A DNA stretch of 64,000 nucleotides. It comes from Lactuca virosa (taxonomy: Eukaryota > Streptophyta > Magnoliopsida > Asterales > Asteraceae). The DNA is taken from assembly GCA_928212115.1 (NCBI GenBank), contig CAKMRJ010005745.1:224247998-224311997 (forward strand), read 5' to 3'. Below, piece by piece: positions 54,261 through 64,000 of the stretch (position 1 is its first letter; the number at the start of each line of letters is the position of its first letter). The position numbers and the translations under genes are program-made. The notes beneath the pieces were generated by a model. The model ran no database searches. It had not been told where the DNA came from and saw nothing but the letters and a program-made list of their open reading frames with translations.

Positions 54261-56380
54261 TCTTTATATATATTAAAAGAGAAACTTGATGACATCATCT
54301 TCAACAATCAGGGTTATTCATTGTGTTTCCTAGATTAATTTCAACCATTAGATCATTTTGATGATGTCATCATAAAATAAAATAAAATAAATATTAACTA
54401 AATTAAGTTGACTACATTTGGAAATTTGAAAACTTATTAATGGTGACTGAAATTTTTAATTGGAATGTATTGAAGTGAAATAAATGTCAGCATAATTGTC
54501 AAAACATAAATATGGTTCATTCCTTTTTAAAATCAAGTAATTTGTATATACATTTCATAATTATAGAATTTGAAATCAAAGAATTCAAAATAATATGATA
54601 TGAATCACAGTATAGTTTATGTGTTCAGTATATGTATCAATGGCTTATTAGTGGGTTTTTGATAAACGGATTATCTATTATCTGTGTGTGTGTGTGTATG
54701 TGTGTGTGTGTTTGCATGTGTGTGTATGTGTTTGGATTGGATTTTATATTTGGATTGGATGAAGTAAAATTCAGTTTAATTAGTTCTGTGTTAATTGGAT
54801 TGGATTATGTGTTTGGATTGGATGAAAAAATAAATAAAGAAACGTAAAAATGGAGTACCTTCCTGAAGGGTTTAGCGTCTTATATATTAAAATAGAAACT
54901 TGATGACATCACCTTCAACAATCAAGGCCATTCATTGTGCTTCTTTTATTTAATTTCAATCATCTGATCATTTTGATGATGTCATCATAAAATAAAATAA
55001 AATTAATATTAACTAAATTAAGTTGATTATGTTTGGAAAGTTGCAACTTATTAATGATGACAGAAATTTTTAATTGGAATTTATTGAAGTGAAATAAATG
55101 TCAACATAATCGTCAAAACATAAATATGGTTCCTTCCTTTTTAAAATCAAGTAATTTGTATATACCTTTCATAATTATAGAAATTGAAGTCAAAGAATTC
55201 AAAATAGTATGATATGAATCACAGTATTAATATCTTCATATCATTTCCAAAATCGTTGTTTAAAATTATGTATAAGTATAATCTCATTCAGTTGTTATCA
55301 CAATTTCGTGAAATCAGGACTTTACAGGACAACATTCGAATACCAGCTTCATAAGGTTAGCAGTTTTTTTCTGATTTACTGATTAATTTCTTACATCTAA
55401 TTATAGTTTATGTGTTCAGTATATGTATCAATGGCTTATTAGTGGGTTTTTGATAAACGAATTTTCTATTATCTGTGTGTGTATGTGTGTGTGTGTGTGT
55501 TTGCGTGTGTGTGTGTGTATGTGTTTGGATTGGATTTTATATTTGGATTGGATGAAGTAAAATTCAGTTTAATTAGTTCTGTGTTAATTGGATTGGATTA
55601 TGTGTTTGGATTGGATGAAAAAATAAATAAAGAAACGTACAAATGGAGTACCTTCCTGAAGGGTTTAGCGTCTTATATATTAAAATAGAAACTTGATGAC
55701 ATCACCTTCAACAATCAAGGTCATTCATTGTGCTTCCTTTATTTAATTTCAACCATCTGATCATTTTGATGATGCCATCATAAAATAAAATTAATATTAA
55801 CTAAATTAAGTTGAATATGTTTGGAAAGTTGAAACATATTAATGGTGACAGAAATTTTTAATTGGAATTTATTGAAGTGAAATAAATGTCAACATAATCG
55901 TCAAAACATAAATATGGTTCCTTCCTTTTTAAAATCAAGTAATTTGTATATACCTTTCATAATTATAGAAATTGAAGTCAAAGAATTCAAAATAGTATGA
56001 TATGAATCAAAATATTAATTTCTTCATAGCCTTTCCGAAATTGTTGTTCAAAATTATGTATAAGTATAATCTCATTTAGTTGTTATCACAATTTCGTGAA
56101 ATCTGGACTTTGCAGCATCACGTTCGAATACCAACTTCATAAGGTTAGCAAAAATTTTTTATTTACTGATTAATTTCTTACATCTTATTATAGTTTATGT
56201 GTTCAGTATATGTATCAATGGCTTATTAGTGGGTTTTTGATAAACGTATTTTCTATTTTGTGTGTGTGTGTTTGGATTGGATGAAGTAAGATTCAGTTTA
56301 ATTAGTTCTGTGTTAATTGGATTGGATTATGTGTTTGGATTTGATGAAAAAATAAATGAATAAAAGTAAAAATGGAGTAC
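54261..56380 (+). repeat. Three tandem Helitron-end-like units, block copy 2
   Basis: Units start at 54261, 54878 and 55671. The first is shortened by an internal deletion of about 170 bp. Block copy 1 has only two units. The third is cut at GGAGTAC by the gypsy element. Confidence 0.7.
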
Positions 56381-59300
56381 TGTGACAACCGTCACTTTCT
56401 TATCAAGTCAAAATCAAAGAAAGTCAAAAAGTCAAACCGGCCAACTCAATTAACCCTTGTATATTAGGGTTTACATTATGTTTACTATTGTACAACACAC
56501 CATCCTAATGCAAAGTATCACTTAAAGTTTTCACGTGTTCAGAAAATCTAAACTCTAATCAGGGTAAGTGATGGAACTACTCAATAAAACATTAATACAT
56601 ACCTTACAAGAGCATATAACACTCATAACGAGGCATAACGGGGTTTACAAACTTTGCATTTCGAAGTTGAACACTCGTAAAGGTCACAAACAAAGTCTCT
56701 CTCAATCTCTCTCACTCTAGCTAAATCTCTCCCAAATCTCTCTCAAAATCTCTTTCAACTTTTTATAATCACCCGGGGCATCCCGACTCTTAACTTAGTC
56801 AAAAATCACTTGAAACGAGAAGGTTATGTGAAAATCAGCCATATAGAACCGAACCTAGCCTTAAAGGGACGAAACCTCCTAGGAACCGAACCTCCCTATA
56901 AGGACCGAAACCCCCTAGGAACCGAAACTAACCTTAGGGACCGAACCTGCCAAGAACCGAACTCCCCTTTGAGAACCGAACTCACCTTCGGTTCGGGTCA
57001 AGTCCCTTCGGACCGAAGCCCCTCCTACTTTCGGTCCATTTCACTTTCGGTCCATTTCGCCTCCCATGTGCCTTCGATTCCCACTCGAGCAGTTTCGCGT
57101 GCAAGCCTATAGGACCGAACCTACCTTCGGTTCTAAGCTCCAAGGACCGAACCCTCACCTCAGATCTCGCAGGTTCGCCTCTTGATCCATGTTTTCGAGT
57201 ACTTTCGCGTTTTACGCTCGTTTTTCATGATTTTAACATGGGATTTTCACCCAAACTCATATTTTGGAATATAAGACCCTATATAATCACATTTTAATCA
57301 CATTTTGGGGGAAATCTTAATCTAGGAATAATATCTATTGTGTAAGATATTGTGTTGGAGTGTTGACTTTTCATTGAGTATGACACAAGCTATCCCCCAT
57401 ACCCACTTATGACAACCACCAGTCACTATTCCTCCCTACCTAGTCAACTATTTGTCCTCTCACACTCCCTCCAGCAAGATATTTTGATCAAAAGCTGGAA
57501 AACCCTCATCTCTCCTTCCACTTTACTCACTCTCTCACCAAAAAGCAAACACTTCTCTCTCACTTTCCCTCTCTAGAACTCGAGATTTCAAGGCTGTTCT
57601 TGAGCATCCTCCTCCAGTCTTGGTAAGTATCTTCATCCTACACTCGAATACTCTACACTCCTTAACTCAAATCATGAATCTCTTACACAAATGTTGTCAT
57701 ATTTGTGCCTAGGATCTTCAAATCTTCAAGTACCTCCCAAGTGTTCTTTACTTGGAAACCTCTCCCCTCCCACATTCATCTCATAAAATCACTCAAGGTG
57801 AGTTCATACCCCCACATTTTCATGTTTTTCTTCAAGTTTTAGGGGGAGAATACAAGTTAAAACACCAAAAACTTAACTAAACTCAAACATCAGCTTTCAA
57901 CAGGAAAGTTTAGTTCCAATCACAGACTGTTTTGAACATCTTAAACTTAATATCTTTCAAAACTGTTTAATATGCAAATAGTTCAAGTTTATTCATTTGT
58001 AATGACTACTTGCACATCTCCATACGATTTTTCTACAATTTATGGCAATTTTTACAAAATCACCTATCATTTCATAAACGAATTCGGACCAGTCTGTGAA
58101 AATGAAAATTTTCACAAAAGTTAGAGACTTCTAAAAATCATAATAAAAATTATGAACAAACTAGATACATTATCTAAACTCCCAGAGTTTACGGATTTAA
58201 TTTTTGACTTCGTATGATTTTTCTGTGATTTTTCTAAAACAGTGCAGAAAAGTTAAAAACTAGTTAAACGGCTTACAATATTTACTACACTTTGTAACAT
58301 GTTGAGCAAAGTGTGTAATAATAAGTTTCCAAATGATGAATGTATTTATTGTTAGTTTAACATCATAAGCAGAAAATTTGTCATTTATGATAAGGATTTC
58401 AAACACTTCTAATAAGTACAATAAACTATAATAAAAATAGTTTATGGATATTTTACAATACAAGCATACTACATGAAAGGGGTTTTACTCTCAATACAAA
58501 TGGGTTTTTCATTTACTACACAATAAACTGTAAAGGGTATAGTTTAGGGATTTCGCATTTCAAACATACCGCATGAAAAGGGGTTTCAATTTCACCACAG
58601 AAAAGTTTTTTCACGCATACTACACGTAAACTCGTTATCGTAATTTGTGAGACTAGTCTTCATTGTACTCTTAGAGTACAGGTTATAATTCCTGAATAGT
58701 TATAACCAGAGTCTCTTGTAGGGAGAGCGTGATAATTGTGTATAGATCTATATTGGGATTGACAACCCACACCCATGCTGCTTGCATAAGCCCGATCGGC
58801 CGATCGGGGGTGACAAATGTCATTTCGATTCCGACGCCTGAAGAACGTCGCAGCAGGCATCTCTGTTATAGTATGGTTATAGCGACTCACATAGGGAGAT
58901 AACGACACATATAGTTTACGGGAATTTCAACTTTAAAAAGGGGTTTTACCTATTTTGAAAGTGCTTACAAACACACATACATTCAGTCTTGGGATTTAAG
59001 ACTACATAACTTTTTATAAGGAAAATATTGGATTTTTCTTGGGTATACAAACACGTTACAAGTACAAAACACACATACATTCAGTCTTCGGATTTAAGAC
59101 TACATAACTTTTTATAAGGAAAATATTGGATTTTTCTTGGGTATACATTACAATTACAAACACGTTACAAGTACATAACGCATACATACATTCAGTCTTG
59201 GGATTTAAGGCTACAAACATTTTATAAGGAAAACATTGGATTTTCTTGAAGTATACATTACATTTACAAACAAAGGCTTTCAAACTCTACATCCAAAAGC

Positions 59301-59454
59301 TTATGAACTCACCAACTTAATTGTTGACACTTTTTCAAAACTACTTGTATTCTCAGGAAATCAGTAAAACAGGTAAACTGCGGCTTTTGAGGATGGGACG
59401 CTAAGGCGTCAAACAGTTCATTTTGTCATCATAGTGTAATTGATTTTGGAATAT
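56381..59454 (+). repeat. 5' LTR of gypsy copy 2, 3' end deleted
   Basis: It starts TGTGACAACC and has the ACCGAA array (56843-57165) and a perfect 18-bp palindrome (58791-58808). It lacks 160 bp equivalent to 33599-33758, which includes the LTR end and most of the primer site. Confidence 0.88.
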
Positions 59455-59866
59455 GAGCATTGTTTATAGTGAATTAAGTATATCGAACCACATAAGATAT
59501 ACAAGCTATAAATGCATTGGGACTAAAGTCTCTGATTAAACATTTTCAAATAACTATACTTTGAGAAATTAAATAGTTTCTTGTTAAAAAGTATGAGTAC
59601 ATGCATACATGGAGTATAGTGTCATATCTAGGTTGATAAAAAGGTAAAATGAGGAGTTGGACACTACGAGTAGGCCTTGGGATGAATATAGCCTGATCAA
59701 CTATATTTATCCGAGGTGTGACTAATGTATATCGGGGAATGGTCGTAGTGAGCAACAAGCCTAAAAACTTCCCATACAAGAAAATCGTTAAGAACCAAAC
59801 ATAACATTTAAAATACAATAGGAGTATTTTGTGGTACTATAACTTATGTGAAAACTAAACAGATTC

Positions 59867-60205
59867 TTGCTAGTAGATCTACAATCACTAAGTGGATACA
59901 CTAAAGTTATATATAACTTAGATATCATAGACTTAGAGCCTATGATCATTGCTTTACTTCCTGTTCCTTGTTTGGTTGTGGTTTTAGAGTATGATCACTT
60001 ATTCGAAGGTCTATCATATCTTTTGTTATATGTAACTGGTATGCACCATGTCATTATAGAAGTAACTAAGGAGGATCAAACCCCTATAAGTATTTATAGG
60101 AATATGATTATTATATGTCTCTTACCCCACCCCTATTCTCGCACGGACATCATAGCAAGATTCTACTTACCAGGAGACCCCTACTTTCTCAACCCGGAGA
60201 GATAG
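59867..60205 (+). CDS. Leader ORF of unknown function, copy 2 (112 codons)
   Basis: The same frame as 34190-34528 with three or four residue changes. I recognise no family. Confidence 0.3.
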   Translation: MLVDLQSLSGYTKVIYNLDIIDLEPMIIALLPVPCLVVVLEYDHLFEGLSYLLLYVTGMHHVIIEVTKEDQTPISIYRNMIIICLLPHPYSRTDIIARFYLPGDPYFLNPER

Positions 60206-60462
60206 TGGATGATCAAGAAAAGAGTCGGAAGTGGAGCCAGAGGTCATCAACTCTCCGTACAAAGCCAGGATTCTCACAAACCGTTTCGACTACATCGGAC
60301 CTGTGCCCCGTTGGGCAACATTGATCGAGGGGTGGAGTCGCCATCAGCGACAACGATCACCGTTTGGAGACCAACGAGGTTGTAATGACCTCAACCATAG
60401 TTCCCGGTTGACAGAGCCCTCCCGGTGATGACCCAACAGATCACGAACATCGAGTTAGGAAG

Positions 60463-60696
60463 TTGCGTGCTGCTACAGACGCTACCATCTCACAAACTCG
60501 AGACTTGGAAAGAGACTGCTATTTCAGAAACCAACTCATTAAGGACCTTGTGGCTGCTCGGGTGAAGGCAAAGGAGTATCAGGATAGACACTTGACACTC
60601 GAAAAGAGAGTAGTCGCAGCCGAGCGTAGGTTGGCAGAACTACGGGACACGTCGACTTCGTTTCAAGCACCACAAGGGACGGATCGTCATGAGTAG
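60463..60696 (+). CDS. Leader ORF with predicted coiled coil, copy 2
   Basis: The same as 34736-35020. It contains TISQTRDLERDCYFRN and LEKRVVAAERRLAELRD, heptad-like and charged. It ends at a TAG at 60694-60696. It has no ATG at a convincing start. Confidence 0.4.
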   Translation: MRAATDATISQTRDLERDCYFRNQLIKDLVAARVKAKEYQDRHLTLEKRVVAAERRLAELRDTSTSFQAPQGTDRHE

Positions 60697-61336
60697 AGTT
60701 CATTCTACTCACAAGACCTTGTAGATTGGGTTATGAGTATGCGTTGCTGGTACTCTCCTCCATGTGTAGGCTTGACCCTGCGATTTAGTGATTACACTAG
60801 TCAAGGGATGTATTTGCGGTCCGAACTTTTCCTTGCAATGATGTGGTGTAGACCTGCATCAGGCACAAAATTTTCTCTAAAAACTGAATATACTAGAATC
60901 ATACTAATGAAGTGGGCATGCGTATTATTTCATGGGGAACAGTACTACTAAAAATTCATAAGTTTAGTATATATAAACTCTCATTATGAATTGTTTTCAG
61001 AACACCATAAAAATCGGAACACGCTACGCTTAGAACTAAGATAAACTTAGTTAGATAATTCACGACGTATAAGCCCATATTAAAGACGCATTACCATCTC
61101 GCCTTTTTAATCATCATGGTTGAAAGGTGCCTTTTTCCGTGGACCTATAGGGGGCGATCATACCAGCACTAATGCACCGGATCCCATCAGAACTCCTCAG
61201 CTAAGTGTGTTTGGGCAAAGATAATCCTAGGATGGGTAAAACTTAACAGTCGTACAAAACCTACGTCTACCCACTACCATAACTCCATCTCAGGAATGTT
61301 AACAGAAACATCGAGAATAGTTCAGTAAAGTGAGAA

Positions 61337-61338
<2 letters not shown>

Positions 61339-61381
<43 letters not shown>
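61339..61381. repeat. AT microsatellite in the gypsy leader, copy 2
   Basis: Partner of 35666-35709. Confidence 0.9.
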
Positions 61382-61384
<3 letters not shown>

Positions 61385-61450
61385 GATAAGGATATAACTA
61401 GTGATAATCATCCGCACTCACGAAATCATTTCTCACCATGCAACAGAGTT

Positions 61451-61896
61451 ATGTCTTCACAAGGAGGTAACCAGCCAGCAAGCAAGGCACAAATCCTACA
61501 GATAGACTCTGCTACTTTTCAAGCTGCGGTCACGGCGGCCGTGACAGCCGTCATGGCGCAACTCAATGCTAACAACACCAACGGAGACGAAGGCGGTATC
61601 GGAAATACTAACCGCAGTAACAGTCAAGAACACCAGCGGGTGTCTACCAATGAAGGCACCTCAGACCACAAAATAAGAGAAGAAAAGAGAGTTTTGGGAC
61701 AAAAGAAGCGCAACCTATCTCAAAAAAACGCGCTAAAAAGAAAACAACAATCAGTGGCTGCCCCTGCAATTACACTAGCAGTCATGACACATGCCTCGAC
61801 ATTAGCCACAACGTCGATCACTCAAGCACCGGTCAGACGATATATTGGAACACTACCAAAGTGTAGCAAGTGTAACTACCGTCACAAAGGGGTTTG
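61451..61896 (+). pseudogene. Gypsy gag remnant, copy 2, cut by a copia LTR
   Basis: It starts MSSQGGNQPASKAQILQI as in copy 1 and also lacks the capsid core. It keeps CAA where copy 1 has the TAA stop, and passes CSKCNYRHKGVC before the LTR begins at 61897. The open frame runs a few codons into the LTR and stops at 61907-61909. Confidence 0.82.
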
Positions 61897-62649
61897 TGTT
61901 GGGTTATGAGCATTCTAACACTCCTAAGTGTAGATGCAACCCTAAATACCTTGGATCTATGTTTTCTCTATTATACATACAATTATGAACATCCAAGGTA
62001 TTATCCTAATCTAGCATACAAAAATAATAAATATAACAAGATAGAATACATACCTCTTTGATGGAGAATGTCTTCACGAAGCTTGAGTGCTAGTGCCCCA
62101 CCAGTGTGACACCTCAAATGGTTCACACAACACCAAATACACTTGGAATAACTTGAGAGAAACTTGAACACTCCTTGAAATCGTCTAGCCCTCACACTCA
62201 CACATTAGTGCACGATTTCTTGAGCCATGAGATTCTTTTATATGGTGGCTATTAGGGTTACACCATGTAACTCATAACTTTACCCATTCTTTATGCTCCA
62301 TGGATTTTAACCTCCATGGAGTATCCATGGGTCACCCCATGGACTTAGTCCAACATAAGGAATCTTGGATCACAAGCCCACATATATAAGAATGAATGAT
62401 TTACACAATCAACCCTATATTTAATTAGTCCTCCTTTTGATCACTTAATTAATTCCAAATTAATTCTGATCAATACTAATTAAATAACCTATTAATAATT
62501 AGAACTTATAATATATTAACCAACCTTAAGTGTTATTTCTCTCATTATAGTCTATCCAAATGCATGATGCCATGCAAACCCAAATGGACCATGCCGGGTC
62601 GGGTCAAGTCTTACCAATTATGGTTATGGACTTAGACATTAATCCAACA
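61897..62649 (-). repeat. 3' LTR of the minus-strand copia element (753 bp)
   Basis: On the minus strand it starts TGTTGGATTAATGTC and ends CCCAACA. The plus-strand left end is TGTTGGG, right at the break in gag similarity. Confidence 0.82.
62237..62244 (-). promoter_or_regulatory. TATA box in the copia LTR (minus strand)
   Basis: ATATAAAA on the minus strand, about 405 bp into the LTR. It fits the leftward orientation. Confidence 0.5.
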
Positions 62650-62662
62650 GTCTCCCACTTGG
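62650..62662 (-). other. Polypurine tract of the minus-strand copia element
   Basis: The minus strand reads CCAAGTGGGAGAC directly before TGTTGGATT. This is a common copia PPT pattern. Confidence 0.82.
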
Positions 62663-64000
62663 ATAAGTCTAAAACTATTATTGCGTATGACTTCAGGAAC
62701 GATCAGCAATCGTAGCTCTCAAAAGCTTCTGTCGAACTCTGACCTTGTCGATGAACCTGACCTTTGTCAATGACTTGTCATTAGATAAGGGATCATATAT
62801 TCCTCCATTCTAGATATCATATGGACTGAGACATGGATTATCAATCATTCTCTCTGTCCATTTGTTGTTTCCCCGATTTCCGATTCATGATGACTGACTG
62901 ATTGAACAAATCAAATCAGTCCTGGCTTGGCCAAGCACTCACATGTATCATCTTTAAATCATCGAGGGCCCACAGATATCGCTTTTATCCCCGAAGGTAA
63001 AAGGAATGGATAAACTTCGACTCATATGGTTATTCTACTACTTGTTGAATCATACACAAAGGCACGTTTTTATAAACATCGAGTTACCAATGCGTTTTCG
63101 TGCAATCAATGTATAACCAACCACTCATAGTAACAACTCATATCTCTAGGTTTGAAGAATATAAGATATTATCGTCTCATGATCACTCGTGATAAAATCC
63201 ATGAAGTGATTCAAATGAGCGCGGGTTGAATCCAATACTCAGAACTTATGAGCACTCATGAGTGTGTAGCACCACTTTGTCCACCAACTTGGACCTCTAC
63301 AAACCAACCCATGACAGTCTTGATTCATATCTACTTCCAAATATGACCGACTGTGGATGGTTTGAATAACTTAATCATTCAGGAAGAGCGACTTAGTTAT
63401 TCTGGAAGTCAAAACATGCAAAGTGAAACACAAGAATAAATGAATCAATATGGTATCAAACCTATGAAAAATAAACAAACTTTTATTTATCACCATACTG
63501 ATTACTCATTATTCATTGTTTTGGTTTATCAACTTTATACTTGAATTATTAAAAACTAGTTGTCCCATGCTCCAAGCATACACACTATGTTTTTCTTAAA
63601 CAATAGCTTTGCCATACACCAAGTATGCACTCTATGTTTGTCTATGATCCTTACTTTGTGAAATAGATCAATTGAACATAACTCCAATGATTCTAATTTC
63701 ACACTCCCAAATCCTTACTGCAAATGTGAGAATTCAAATTCATCATTTATCTGAAATCTGTTTAGATTTTAAACTTATATGCACTGACCCTCTTAATGAT
63801 TATGCACAAACTCAGAAAGACTTGACAACAATAATTACAGAGCATTCCAAAGGAGATCAGCTCCTTGGAAACATCCTTCTTTCATTAAGTTTCCTAATCT
63901 TACACAGAGTGAATAATTTCTAACTTGAAACATTTCCATATTCCATTTTGACTATCACTTCTGAACAAGAGTTGCCTCCTTACAGATTATGTCAATATGG
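62663..64000 (-). other. Interior of the minus-strand copia element, non-coding here
   Basis: 1.3 kb next to the PPT with no RT or RNase H motif on the minus strand. In a full copia element the end of pol would be expected close to the PPT, so this may be a non-autonomous element or have a long 3' spacer. Confidence 0.45.

Larger units (their letters stand above)
56381..61896 (+). mobile_element. Chromovirus-type gypsy element, copy 2, interrupted by copia
   Basis: It matches 30495-36200. It has the LTR (56381-59454), a deletion across the LTR end and primer site, leader ORFs and the gag start. It is cut at 61896 by a minus-strand copia LTR. The remaining pol and 3' LTR should lie beyond the copia element outside the window. 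Confidence 0.87.
61897..64000 (-). mobile_element. Copia-type LTR element, minus strand, 3' end only
   Basis: An LTR (61897-62649) is followed on the plus strand by the complement of a PPT, so the element reads leftward and its interior starts at 62663. The rest is off the right edge. It inserted into the gag remnant of gypsy copy 2. Confidence 0.8.

Overview
This is plant nuclear DNA made almost entirely of nested transposable elements. I see no host gene, no functional tRNA or rRNA gene, no CRISPR array and nothing bacterial. The sequence is AT-rich. Several features suggest a eudicot, most likely an Asteraceae genome of the lettuce type: a Sirevirus-like copia element with a long extra ORF after pol, chromovirus-type gypsy elements with TGTGACAACC or TGTAGCACTC LTRs, initiator-Met primer sites (TGGTATCAGAGC), and paired GTACGC/GCGTAC blocks in LTRs. 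The species call is inference; the element classes are read from protein motifs, termini and target-site duplications (TSDs).

Layout, left third. 1-7128 is the 3' part of a Sirevirus-type Ty1/copia element: end of pol, a spacer with tandem repeats, a promoter-like block, a long env-position ORF broken by one frameshift, a polypurine tract (PPT) and the 3' LTR. It sits inside the 5' LTR of a pol-less gypsy element (7129-about 14225) that keeps a broken gag. A reverse-orientation solo LTR (14899-16771) has a perfect 5-bp TSD. A decayed PIF/Harbinger element (18279-20820) follows, with both its Myb/SANT-like gene and its transposase. Next comes a CACTA element (20842-28330) with a TNP2 fragment.

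Layout, right two thirds. An approximately 18.1-kb block (22190-40293) is followed head to tail by a second, partial copy (40294-61896). The block holds the CACTA tail; a hAT element in the CACTA terminus (8-bp TSD TTTCTTGT); inside the hAT, a tRNA-derived SINE and a small non-autonomous LTR element with one ORF of unknown function; then a small hAT-like element, tandem Helitron-end-like units, and a decayed chromodomain gypsy. The join at 40289-40293 is a 5-bp microhomology (ATAAC) between the gypsy 3' LTR and the CACTA tail. After the duplication, copy 2 gained a 7.18-kb Helitron (41233-48412) and a minus-strand copia element (from 61897 past the window edge) and lost 160 bp across the gypsy LTR/primer-site border. 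The matching empty or intact sites are in copy 1.

No genes work together as a host pathway. Inferred order: CACTA; hAT into its end; SINE and the small LTR element into the hAT; gypsy into a Helitron-like unit; tandem duplication; then Helitron and copia insertions and separate deletions in each copy. Much of this can be tested by reading the flanking sequence on both sides.
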